This document shows, one piece after another, positions 51,231 to 59,392 of a DNA stretch of 64,000 bases. Origin of the DNA: Limiplasma sp034927815. GTDB lineage: Bacteria > Bacillota > Clostridia > Christensenellales > Aristaeellaceae. Under the pieces are notes generated by a model. The model was not told the DNA's origin, did not search any database, and saw nothing but the letters and a program-made list of their open reading frames with translations. Position numbers and translations under genes: made by a program. Within the stretch, counting starts at the first letter, position 1. Every line of letters begins with the position of its first letter. Location of the stretch: the NCBI GenBank assembly GCA_034927815.1, contig JAYFPK010000004.1:1-64000 (forward strand), in the 5' to 3' direction.

Positions 51231-51307
51231 CCAGAGGGCTTTGCCCTCTGGACACCCACCAGGGGCTTCGCCCCTGGACCCATCATGAACCGCGCTTTGC
51301 GCGGTTC
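51231..51307. repeat. Array of three short hairpins
   Basis: Three perfect stems in a row: CCAGAGGGC/GCCCTCTGG (51231-51251), CCAGGGGC/GCCCCTGG (51259-51277), GAACCGCGC/GCGCGGTTC (51287-51307). Each has a 3- to 4-base loop rich in T. The first could end the SCP2 transcript; the array as a whole looks like repeated intergenic filler of the kind found in many Clostridia genomes. Confidence 0.65.
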
Positions 51308-51323
51308 AAAGGGAATATATATC

Positions 51324-51368
51324 AATCTAGTTACAGGGATGCCCATCGGGCATCCCTGTAACTAGATT
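51324..51368. repeat. 21-bp perfect inverted repeat
   Basis: AATCTAGTTACAGGGATGCC and its partner (51324-51344, 51348-51368) pair perfectly around a 3-base loop. It is far longer than a normal terminator stem. It sits between the hairpin array and repeat copy A. Confidence 0.8.
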
Positions 51369-51403
51369 CTTAGGTCCTAAGCGGGGTTTGGGGCGCCGCC
51401 GGC

Positions 51404-51611
51404 GGGCGTAGGCCCAGTGGGTCCTTTGCCAAAGGCAAGGGAGAACGGGAGGTAGAGCTGGAGGCCAGTGGCCGAAGGACAGTAAAGGCACCAAGGGAAG
51501 CGTGGGCCCAATAGGCCCTCGGGCGAAGCCCAAAGCAGCCCGAAGTGGAAAGCTTTACGGCCAGCGCACCGGCAAGCGGACGATGCGGTGATCAAGCTGA
51601 AACCACGGCGA
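51404..51611 (+). repeat. Noncoding repeat element, copy A
   Basis: About 208 bases. Blocks shared with copy B (56397-56590, inverted): CCAGTGGGTCCTTT (51414-51427), AAGGGAAGCGTGGGCCCA (51493-51510) and a 21-base block starting CCCGAAGTGG (51539-51559). Distances between blocks differ by only two bases between copies. Open frames inside it show no domain. It may be a small mobile element or a structured RNA. Confidence 0.75.
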
Positions 51612-51624
51612 CCGAAAGGCCGGA

Positions 51625-54600
51625 TTAGCCCCCAACGTTCTCCCCGCTTCCCTCGGCCCCCTCGTTTCCCCCCGCCGTCCCGTTCCCCACCTTTTCCAGC
51701 AGCTTTTCAAAAACCGGAACAGCCAGGCTCAAGGCTTCCTGGGGGGAGAGCCCCGGTTGCTTCAGAATCAGCTCCAGTATCTTTTTGCCCCCGAAGGCCA
51801 GCCGGGGGTCCGTGTCCCGCAGGGCTTCAAAGAGCTTCATGGCCTCGGGCATGTAGGTTTCGTCCAGCTTCAGGTGGAGGCCGTCGGGCCGCAGGGCCAA
51901 GTGGCTGCCCCCCAGGCGGCGGGTGATGGCCCGCAGCCGGGCGATTTGCATCAGGTTTTCCACCGCCGGGGGCACATCCCCGAAGCGGTCGATGAGCTCG
52001 TCCTGGATGTCCAGGTAGGCCTGGGCGCTGTCGATCATGGCGATGCGCTTGTAGATTTCGATGCGCAGCAACTCCTGGGAGATATAGTCCTCCGGCAGGT
52101 AGGCGTCCACGGAAAGCTCGATGCGGGTGTCCAGCTCCGGCTGCTCCCGTATCCCCTGGACCTCGCCCACGGCCTGTTCCAGAAGCTTGAGGTACATGTC
52201 ATACCCCACGGCGCTGAGATGGCCGTGCTGCTGGGGCCCCAGCACATCCCCGGCGCCCCGGATCTCCAGGTCCCGCATGGCGATCCGGTACCCGGCGCCA
52301 AACTCCGTGAACTCCCGGATGGCGGAAAGGCGCTTCTCGGCGGTTTCCGAGAGCAGCTTGTTCTGGCGGGTGGTGAAGTAGGCGTAGGCCTGCTTGTTGC
52401 TGCGGCCCACGCGCCCGCGAATCTGGTAGAGCTGTGAGAGGCCGAAGCGGTCCGCGTCAAAGACGATCAAAGTGTTGGCCTCGGGCACGTCCAGGCCGCT
52501 TTCGATGATGGTGGTGCATAGCAAAATGTCATAGGCCCCGGCGTAGAAGTCCAGCATCACGTCCTCTAGGGCGCTTTCCTTCATCTGCCCATGGGCGATG
52601 CCGATGCGGGCCTCGGGCACCAGGGTTTTGAGCCGGGCGTACATCTGCTCGATGGAGCGGACCCGGTTGTAGAGGAAATACACCTGGCCGCCCCGGGCCA
52701 GCTCCCGGCGGATGGCCTCCCGCAAGATGCCGTCGTCATACTCCAGTACATAGGTTTTTACGGGCAAGCGCTCCTCCGGCGGGGTCTCCAGCAGGCTCAT
52801 GTCCCGGATTCCCGCCATGCTCATGTGCAAGGTACGGGGGATGGGGGTGGCGCTTAGGGTGAGCACGTCCACCCGGGTTTTCATGTGCTTGATGCTCTCC
52901 TTGTGGCTGACCCCGAAGCGGTGCTCCTCGTCCACGATCAGCAGCCCCAGGTCCTTAAAGGCCACGTCCTTAGCCAGGAGCCGGTGGGTGCCCACGATCA
53001 GGTCGATCTTGCCCGCCTTCACCCCGGCCAGAATCTCCTTTTGTTCCTTGGGGGAACGGAAGCGGGAGAGCATCTCCACCGTGACGGGGAAGCCCGCGAA
53101 GCGCTTTTTGATGGTATGGAAGTGCTGCTGCACCAGGATGGTGGTGGGGGCCAGCAGGGCCACCTGCTTGCCCTCGATCACCGCCTTGAAAGCGGCCCGC
53201 AAAGCCACCTCGGTCTTGCCGTAACCCACGTCCCCGCACAGGAGCCGGTCCATGTTCCGGGCGCTTTCCATGTCTACCTCGATGTCCGCCACGCTTTGCT
53301 CCTGGTCTGCGGTGAGCTCGTAGGGGAATACGTCCTCAAACTCCCGCTGCCAGGGGGTATCGGCGCTGAAGGCGTAGCCGGAGAGCTGGCGGCGCTTGGC
53401 GTAGAGCTCCGCCAGGTCAAAGGCCAGGGTTTTAAGCCCGGCCTTTACCTTGCTCTTTTGCCGCTGCCACTCCGCGCCTCCCAGGCGGTTCAGCTTGGGA
53501 GGGCTGTGCTCCGCTCCGATGAACTTCTGCACCCGGTCAAACTGGTCCGTGGGGACGTAGAGCTTGTCGTTTCCCGCAAAGTGGATCAGCAAATAGTCCC
53601 GCTTGGCGTCGTCCCCGGATACTTGAACGATGCCTTGGTACAGCCCCACCCCGTGAAAATCGTGGACCACATAGTCCCCTGGGGTCAGGTCGGTGAAGGA
53701 GGCGATGCGTTCCCCGGCCTTTTGCCTTTTCCGGGCCCTCTGATAGGCCGTGCCGTAAAGGTCCGAATCGGAAATCACGCACAGCTTGGCCCGGGGGTTC
53801 AAAAAGCCCTTGCTGTAAGCCACGGGCAGCAAAATGGTTTCCCCGGCGATGAGGTTTTGGTCCAGGGAGTCGGCGTAGACGCTGGGGGTTCCCAGGTCCG
53901 CCAGGGCCTTTTGCAGACGCTTGCCCCGGTTCTCGCCGCCGGTGAGCAGCACGATGGCGCAGCCTGCATCCCGCCAGGAGGCGATGTCCTTGCAAAGCGG
54001 CTCCAGGCGGCTCTGGTAGGGCATCACCGGGTCCGAGGGGAATTCCACGGCGCCTTGGGCCCCCATCTGGCCCAGGCCCCGGGTCAGCTCTCCCAGGGCA
54101 AGCCGGGGATGGCTTTCAAAGGCGGCCAGCACGTCGGCGTAGGACAGCAAAAGCCCCTGCTGGGCCGGGGCGGCGTCTCCCCGGCGCTGGGCCTCGGCGA
54201 ATTCCTCGGCAAAGGCGTCCAGGCGGGCCTGGGCCCGGGCGGGGTATTGCTCCGGCTGCTGGCACAGCAAAATGGGGCTTTCCAAATAGGAGAGCAGCGA
54301 GGCCGTCTCCTGGCACAGAACGTTCATCCACATGGAGCCGTTGCGCAGGGGGTACCCGGCCCGGACATGGGCTACGTCGTCCTGGTGGCGCTGGCGCGTC
54401 AAGGCGGAGGAGGAGGGGGTGGGATCCGAAGCGTCCTCCTGGAACGTGTCCGCTTCCGGCTTGCCTGGGGCGGCGCTCCCCGCGGCGGGCGTTCCTCCCT
54501 GGGGCGCTTCCTCCAACGCGTCCAGCTGGGCCAGGAATGTTTCCAGAGAGGGAAGCTGGTCCCATTCCCCGGCAGAAGCGGTGCCTCCGGTTTCCGCCGG

Positions 54601-55407
54601 GCCTTGGCTCCCGGCGGAGCGGGCCTTGGAGCCGGGGATGCCCCTGGGGTCCGCCTGGGGGGAGGCAAGGGGTTCCTGAAGGGCCTGTTCCAGGCGCCGG
54701 GCCGCGGCCTGGGGGTCCGCCAGCAGGCCCTCCGAAGCCGGGGCAATCTGGGCGGCCTTCATGCGGCCGGTGCTGCGCTGGCTGATGCAGTCAAAGCTAC
54801 GGATGCTGTCCACCTGGGTGTCGAAAAACTCAATGCGCAGCGCCTCGGGCAGATTGGGAGGGAACACGTCCAGGATGCTGCCCCGCATGGCGCACTGGCC
54901 CCGGCCCTCCACCATGGCCACCCGCTCGTAGCCCGCGTGCAGCAGCCCGGCCATGAGCTTTTCCGGCGGGAAGTCCTTCCCCTCGGCCAAAGAGAAGATG
55001 GACTGGCGAAAGACCTCCGCAGGCAGACAGCGGTCCATGAGAGCCTCTATGGGCAGACACAGCACCCGCACCTGGTTTTGGGCCAAAGCAAAGAGGGTTC
55101 CCAGCCGCTGCCAGGTGCTCTCCTGGCTGGCGGCGGCCCTGCTGAAAAGCAACTCCCGGGGGGGCATCAGGGCAAAGCCCTCCCCAAAGAGGCGGCTTAA
55201 ATCCTGGGCTTGCTTTCCGGCGGTGAGCTCCGTGGGGGAGAGAAGCACCACCGGCCTTCCGGTGCGGTGGGCCAGGGCAGCCGCCAGGAACGCCCGCTCT
55301 CCCTCGGCCAGGCCGGTGACCGCCAGGCTGCCGGTGGTGTTGGCATGGGTGAGCAGCGCCTCAAAAGCGGGCAAAGAGCGGTAGGCGGTAAAAAGGCCTT
55401 CATTCAT
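51625..55407 (-). CDS. mfd: Transcription-repair coupling factor Mfd
   Basis: 1260 residues from the ATG at 55407, which overlaps the pth stop by eight bases; the longer frame upstream is pth. N-terminal UvrB-like part (AMRGSILDVFPPN), RNA polymerase-interacting domain (FTDLTPGDYVVHDFHGVG), then the helicase: Walker A CGDVGYGKTEVALRAAF, VDEEHRFGVSHKE, LSATPIPRTLHMSM and QIRGRVGRS; C-terminal TRCF domain. A low-complexity insert of about 100 residues rich in Gly, Ala, Pro and Ser lies around 240-340, not usual for Mfd. It frees RNA polymerase stalled at lesions and recruits UvrA. Confidence 0.95.
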   Translation of the reverse strand: MNEGLFTAYRSLPAFEALLTHANTTGSLAVTGLAEGERAFLAAALAHRTGRPVVLLSPTELTAGKQAQDLSRLFGEGFALMPPRELLFSRAAASQESTWQRLGTLFALAQNQVRVLCLPIEALMDRCLPAEVFRQSIFSLAEGKDFPPEKLMAGLLHAGYERVAMVEGRGQCAMRGSILDVFPPNLPEALRIEFFDTQVDSIRSFDCISQRSTGRMKAAQIAPASEGLLADPQAAARRLEQALQEPLASPQADPRGIPGSKARSAGSQGPAETGGTASAGEWDQLPSLETFLAQLDALEEAPQGGTPAAGSAAPGKPEADTFQEDASDPTPSSSALTRQRHQDDVAHVRAGYPLRNGSMWMNVLCQETASLLSYLESPILLCQQPEQYPARAQARLDAFAEEFAEAQRRGDAAPAQQGLLLSYADVLAAFESHPRLALGELTRGLGQMGAQGAVEFPSDPVMPYQSRLEPLCKDIASWRDAGCAIVLLTGGENRGKRLQKALADLGTPSVYADSLDQNLIAGETILLPVAYSKGFLNPRAKLCVISDSDLYGTAYQRARKRQKAGERIASFTDLTPGDYVVHDFHGVGLYQGIVQVSGDDAKRDYLLIHFAGNDKLYVPTDQFDRVQKFIGAEHSPPKLNRLGGAEWQRQKSKVKAGLKTLAFDLAELYAKRRQLSGYAFSADTPWQREFEDVFPYELTADQEQSVADIEVDMESARNMDRLLCGDVGYGKTEVALRAAFKAVIEGKQVALLAPTTILVQQHFHTIKKRFAGFPVTVEMLSRFRSPKEQKEILAGVKAGKIDLIVGTHRLLAKDVAFKDLGLLIVDEEHRFGVSHKESIKHMKTRVDVLTLSATPIPRTLHMSMAGIRDMSLLETPPEERLPVKTYVLEYDDGILREAIRRELARGGQVYFLYNRVRSIEQMYARLKTLVPEARIGIAHGQMKESALEDVMLDFYAGAYDILLCTTIIESGLDVPEANTLIVFDADRFGLSQLYQIRGRVGRSNKQAYAYFTTRQNKLLSETAEKRLSAIREFTEFGAGYRIAMRDLEIRGAGDVLGPQQHGHLSAVGYDMYLKLLEQAVGEVQGIREQPELDTRIELSVDAYLPEDYISQELLRIEIYKRIAMIDSAQAYLDIQDELIDRFGDVPPAVENLMQIARLRAITRRLGGSHLALRPDGLHLKLDETYMPEAMKLFEALRDTDPRLAFGGKKILELILKQPGLSPQEALSLAVPVFEKLLEKVGNGTAGGNEGAEGSGENVGG

Positions 55408-56041
55408 GGGCGGCCTCCGGCTGGGAAGCCTCGGGGGCTTTGGCGGGCTTGGGGGGCTTGGGCTTTTTGGTGTTGTATTTCTCCATGGCGCTTTCAATGC
55501 CGTTCTTCACGAATTCCAGGGCCGCGTCCGCCGCCTGATTGTAGGCGTCAAAAGCCACCTGCCGCTCCTGGGGCGTTTGGTAGTGGCTCAGCACCCAGTC
55601 CGCCAGTTCATAGCCCTCGGCCTTGTCGCCCACCCCCACCCGGATCCGGGGAAAGCCCGTCAGGCCGGTTTCCTGGATGATGTTGCGCATGCCGTTGTGG
55701 GTGCCCGCGCTGCCATCCTTGCGAATGCGCACCGTGCCTGGGGGCAGGTCCACGTCGTCATAGATCACCAGCAGCCGCTCCGGCTGGACATGGTACCAGC
55801 GCATCAACGCGGACACAGCCTCGCCGCTGAGGTTCATATAGGTCTGGGGAGCGGCCAGCACCACCTTTTGCCCCTCCACCAGGATCTCCCCGATGAGGGC
55901 CCTGTGGCGCAGCTTGCGGACAGGGCATCCCAGCCGCCCCGCCAGCAGGGACAATACATCAAAGCCCACGTTGTGGCGGGTGTGTTCATATTTGGGGCCG
56001 GGATTGCCAAGGCCGACGATCAGGGTGGTAGGGGTGGGCAT
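55400..56041 (-). CDS. pth: Peptidyl-tRNA hydrolase
   Basis: 213 residues. GLGNPGPKYEHTRHNVGF (Asn and catalytic His), DDVDLPPGTVRIRKDGSAG (Asp) and GTHNGMRNI complete the active site. It recycles peptidyl-tRNA dropped by ribosomes. The last 30 residues (KKPKPPKPAKAPEASQPEA) are a Lys/Pro/Ala tail beyond the normal fold, overlapping the mfd start. The pth-mfd pair in this order is common in Firmicutes. Confidence 0.95.
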   Translation of the reverse strand: MPTPTTLIVGLGNPGPKYEHTRHNVGFDVLSLLAGRLGCPVRKLRHRALIGEILVEGQKVVLAAPQTYMNLSGEAVSALMRWYHVQPERLLVIYDDVDLPPGTVRIRKDGSAGTHNGMRNIIQETGLTGFPRIRVGVGDKAEGYELADWVLSHYQTPQERQVAFDAYNQAADAALEFVKNGIESAMEKYNTKKPKPPKPAKAPEASQPEAAHE

Positions 56042-56108
56042 GATGATTGCGCGCCTCCTGGTAAGAAAGAATAAGGGAAAGGGATGAAGTCTCCCTTAAC
56101 CTGCTTTG

Positions 56109-56133
56109 GCGGAGGTGGCATTGCCACCTCCGC
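56109..56133. terminator. Hairpin upstream of pth
   Basis: GCGGAGGTGGC (56109-56119) and GCCACCTCCGC (56123-56133) with a 3-base loop, 68 bases before the pth start. It may be a terminator or a leader structure. Confidence 0.45.
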
Positions 56134-56396
56134 TGGGTCAAGGAGTATCATACCATAAAAGTTGTGGGAGAGGAAGGGGAGAATGTAACAGAAGCGGGCG
56201 GCGGCGTTTGCTTTTGAGTGATTGCTGGCAAGAACAGCGCCTTTGCGGTGGGGAGACGTTCAGGGATTTGATCGTGGTGATCGGGATGATTTCTTCCTTG
56301 TTACAGGGAACGGATGCGTTAGGGGGGCGGGGGAGTTTCGATTTCTCTTTCCCCCGCCATAGGGCGCAGCCCTGGGGCAGGTACGGTTCAGATCAA

Positions 56397-56590
56397 TCGC
56401 CGCGGGTTCAGCTTTACCGTCCCATCGCTCGCTGCTCGTAAAGCTTTCCACTTCGGGGCGCTAGCGGCCACGCCGCTGTGCCCACTGGGCCCACGCTTCC
56501 CTTCGTGTCTTCCCTCGTTGGGCCGCTCGCCTCAAGACCCACCTCTCGTTCGTTTTTGCCTTCGGAAAAGGACCCACTGGACGCACGCTT
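56397..56590 (-). repeat. Noncoding repeat element, copy B (inverted)
   Basis: Reverse complement of the pattern at 51404-51611. Shared blocks lie at 56567-56580, 56486-56503 and 56437-56457. Sequence between blocks has diverged while spacing is kept, which argues for conserved structure or an old duplication. Confidence 0.75.
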
Positions 56591-56842
56591 GCCTTCGCTA
56601 CCCCTGGAATCCCCTGGGGGCAAAGATGTACCACAAGAGATCATTATCGCGACCTAAAAAAGATGCCAACCTTGTTTGGAAGCCTGTTCATGTGCAAGGG
56701 AATTTTCCTCTTGCGTATGCGTGATGCCGTGGCATAGCCAGGGTGGAAGGACAAAAGAACAGAAGGGGAAAGTGAAACACCCTTCTTCTCTCCTTATTTT
56801 ATGACATTTTATGACGCGGCCTTGGTAACAAAACAACCCGCT

Positions 56843-57577
56843 TTATCCCTTCTCCGCCGCCAGGATCATCATCATGGGCCGCCGCAGCTCCTCCCGCATG
56901 CCGGGATCAGAGTCCAGCATTTCGGGGGAGGGCTGGGGCTCCACAAAATCCCGCAGGGAGAATCCGGCCTTCAGCAAAGAGCGCAGATAGGTGGTCAAGG
57001 TTTGGTGGTACTTGGTGATCGTCTCTCCCAGAAACACCGCCTGGCGGGGGCCTTGGTCAAAGTAGCGGTCCACAGGCCAGCACAGGGGGGTTCCCTGGGG
57101 GTCATACATCCAGTCCTGGGTGCCCTGGGCGGTAAACACGGGATGCTCCACCGAGAAGACAAACGCGCCGCCCGGGGCCAGCAGGCGGTACACCTGCCCG
57201 CAGAGGCCGGCAAAATCCGGCGTATAGTGAAAGGCCAGGGAGCTGAGCGCCACGTCAAAGCTCCCGGGCGGAAAATCCATGTCCTCCATGGCCATGCGCC
57301 GGTAGGTCACGATGGGGGAGAGGGTCTTTTCCCTGGCCACGGCCAGCATGTTTTCGGACAAATCAATGCCCAGCACCGCTTTCGCACCGTGCCGGGCCGC
57401 GTATTCACAATGCCAGCCAAAGCCGCACCCGATGTCCAGCACCCGCTTGCCTGTGAAGTCCGGCAGGAGCCTTTCCAGCTCGTGCCATTCTCCGGCGGCG
57501 GAGAGCCCTTGAACCGAGCGGGGAAACCGGCGGTACTTTTCAAAGAAAACAGAGCCGTCATAAGGGTTTTCCTTCAT
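56843..57577 (-). CDS. Class I SAM-dependent methyltransferase
   Basis: 244 residues from the ATG at 57577, after AAGGAGG. VLDIGCGFGWHCEYAARHG is the SAM-binding loop, GIDLSENMLAVAR the acidic second strand, and FDVALSSLAFHY the post-motif. Overall resemblance is to small-molecule methyltransferases of the UbiE/BioC type. It follows the hydrogenase protease gene by 14 bases and is probably at the tail of that operon; a functional link to hydrogenase is not evident. Confidence 0.87.
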   Translation of the reverse strand: MKENPYDGSVFFEKYRRFPRSVQGLSAAGEWHELERLLPDFTGKRVLDIGCGFGWHCEYAARHGAKAVLGIDLSENMLAVAREKTLSPIVTYRRMAMEDMDFPPGSFDVALSSLAFHYTPDFAGLCGQVYRLLAPGGAFVFSVEHPVFTAQGTQDWMYDPQGTPLCWPVDRYFDQGPRQAVFLGETITKYHQTLTTYLRSLLKAGFSLRDFVEPQPSPEMLDSDPGMREELRRPMMMILAAEKG

Positions 57578-57591
57578 GGGCGGCGGCCTCC

Positions 57592-58092
57592 TTACAGATT
57601 CCACTTGTCCCGGATAAGCCCCTGGAGCATCCCGCAGAAGGAATCCACCGCGCCCTCCATCTCCGGGGACATGGGGCCGTCAAACAGAAGGGTCTTGTAC
57701 TGAAAGCCCAGCAAAATCGCGCTGGTGCCCGTTTCCTCCACCAGATAGCTGATCATGACCTTCACGGGCAGCATATGGGAGCAGAAGGAGGGACCGCCCA
57801 CCTTTTCCGGGGGAATCTCCACCACCGCCCCCGGGGCGAGGCCCACGTCGCAGGCGTCCACCACGATGAGCAGATCGGGCTGGAAGGCCTTGATCTTGCC
57901 GGTAAAGTTCTCCGGGGCCGTTTCGCCCCCGCACAGCAGCAGCTGGGGGCAGGAGGGAAGGCTTTCCAGCAGCTTTTCGATCACCAGCATCCCCGCCCCG
58001 TCGTCGGAGCGCAGGGGAGACCCCACCCCCAGTACAGTCACCCGCCGGGCGGCGGCAAGCGTTTCCTTCAGCCGCTTTTGAATGTCGTCCAT
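57592..58092 (-). CDS. Hydrogenase maturation protease (HycI type)
   Basis: 166 residues. VLGVGSPLRSDDGAGMLVIE (first metal-binding Asp region), DACDVG and FCSHMLP (His) match endopeptidases that trim the C-terminus of [NiFe] hydrogenase large subunits after nickel insertion. It begins two bases after the ferredoxin subunit stop, so it is part of the hydrogenase operon and its target should be the large subunit at 59393-60598. Confidence 0.9.
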   Translation of the reverse strand: MDDIQKRLKETLAAARRVTVLGVGSPLRSDDGAGMLVIEKLLESLPSCPQLLLCGGETAPENFTGKIKAFQPDLLIVVDACDVGLAPGAVVEIPPEKVGGPSFCSHMLPVKVMISYLVEETGTSAILLGFQYKTLLFDGPMSPEMEGAVDSFCGMLQGLIRDKWNL

Positions 58093-58094
58093 CC

Positions 58095-58442
58095 TTAAAT
58101 CTCCCGGTCCAGGGAACGCTTGTCGGAGCAGGCCAGCTCAAAGCAGTCCGTATTTTCCAGGGCGTCCTTGTTGCACGAATCCACGCATTGGCCGCAGAAG
58201 ATGCACTTGTCCATGTGGACGATAGCCTTGAACTCCTTGTCCGCCACCTTTTCGATGGTGATGGCCTGGGCCGGGCACACCCGCATGCACAGCTTGCACC
58301 CCACGCAGCGCTCCTTGTGGAATTTCAAGGCGCCCCGGAAGCGGTCCGGCACGTGGGCCTTGACCTTGGGGTAGAGCACCGTATCGTTTTTTTTGCCCAG
58401 CATGGTAAGCAAATCGGGCGTCATTTTACCAAAAATCTTCAT
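58095..58442 (-). CDS. Group 4 hydrogenase ferredoxin-like subunit (NuoI/MbhN type)
   Basis: 115 residues from the ATG at 58442, overlapping the NuoH-like stop by four bases. Two cluster motifs, CVGCKLCMRVCP and CIFCGQCVDSCN, bind two [4Fe-4S] clusters that pass electrons from ferredoxin to the small subunit. Short, like MbhN. Confidence 0.92.
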   Translation of the reverse strand: MKIFGKMTPDLLTMLGKKNDTVLYPKVKAHVPDRFRGALKFHKERCVGCKLCMRVCPAQAITIEKVADKEFKAIVHMDKCIFCGQCVDSCNKDALENTDCFELACSDKRSLDREI

Positions 58443-59377
58443 TTCAGCATGTTTCCTCTTACAATGATATCCAGCAGAATCTGGGCCAGGGAAATGGGGG
58501 CCAGGACCTTCCAGCAAAAGGAGATCATCTGGTCGATCCGAAAGCGGGCGAAGGAGGCCCGCATCACCGCCAGGACGAACACCACCACCAGAACCTTCAC
58601 CAGAAACAGCAGGAAGTTCACGATGGCGCTTTCCACAAACACAGGGAAGAAGATGGCTGCGATCAGCGCCGCCAGCACCACCATTTCGGAGTTGAGCGTC
58701 ATTTTGAACAAACCGAAAAGCCGCCCGCTGTACTCCGTAAAGGTGCCCCCCACGATCTCGGTTTCCGCGTCGGGGATGTCGAAGGGCACCCGCTCCAGCT
58801 TGCCCTGGGCCGAAATGATGGCTACGAAGAAGGCCGGCAGGTTCAGGAGCAGATACAGGGGATTTTGATGATAAAAGGCCGTCATATCGCTGATGGACCA
58901 GGAGCCCGCCAGCAGCGCCGGAGCCAGCAAGGCCATGTACAGGGGCACCTCGTAGGCGAAAAGCTGGGTCAGGGCCCGCACGCCGCCGATCTGGGCGAAA
59001 AGGGAGGAGGAGAACCAGCCCGCCAGAAAGAAGCACAGGGTGGGGATGGTGAGAAAGTACATCACCACGATCAGGTCGCTGGCAAAGGGCATCAGGGAAC
59101 GGGCGGACCATATGGGCACGTACAGGAAGGCGGCGGTGGTGGCGGCCAGGGCCACCATGGGCACGGCGGAAAAGAACCGCCGGTCCGCCTCCTTGGGGAT
59201 GATGGTTTCCTTGGTCATCAGCTTGATGATGTCCGCCAGGGGCTGATACCAATGGGGCCCCACGCGGTTTTGCAGCTGGGCGTACAGCTTCCGGTCCACG
59301 TACTCATACACAAGGGAGATGGCGCTCAGGAACAAAAAGCCGGGAAAGACGACAATGTGAAACAGGTCCACGAGCAT
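58439..59377 (-). CDS. Group 4 hydrogenase membrane subunit (NuoH/MbhM type)
   Basis: 312 residues with about eight membrane segments. Motifs YADIIKLMTKE-like (PLADIIKLMTKETIIP) and ERVPFDIPDAETEIVGG are conserved in NuoH and group 4 homologues and lie at the junction with the hydrogenase arm. It links catalysis to ion pumping. Confidence 0.93.
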   Translation of the reverse strand: MLVDLFHIVVFPGFLFLSAISLVYEYVDRKLYAQLQNRVGPHWYQPLADIIKLMTKETIIPKEADRRFFSAVPMVALAATTAAFLYVPIWSARSLMPFASDLIVVMYFLTIPTLCFFLAGWFSSSLFAQIGGVRALTQLFAYEVPLYMALLAPALLAGSWSISDMTAFYHQNPLYLLLNLPAFFVAIISAQGKLERVPFDIPDAETEIVGGTFTEYSGRLFGLFKMTLNSEMVVLAALIAAIFFPVFVESAIVNFLLFLVKVLVVVFVLAVMRASFARFRIDQMISFCWKVLAPISLAQILLDIIVRGNMLK

Positions 59378-59392
59378 CGAACCGTTCCCCTT

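Larger units (their letters stand above)
56042..56842. other. 800-base intergenic region
   Basis: It holds a hairpin at 56109-56133, repeat copy B at 56397-56590, a duplicated TTTTATGACA unit at about 56797-56816, and an AGAAGGG/CCCTTCT stem (56761-56786) that may end the methyltransferase transcript. I see no real gene in the short frames. Confidence 0.6.

Noticed and set aside
51327..51595. Small minus-strand frames in repeat copy A
   Set aside because: Translations reflect the repeat and hairpins; frames are not preserved in copy B.
56518..56836. Short frames in and beside repeat copy B
   Set aside because: No domain, no ribosome site, and they cross the repeat boundary.
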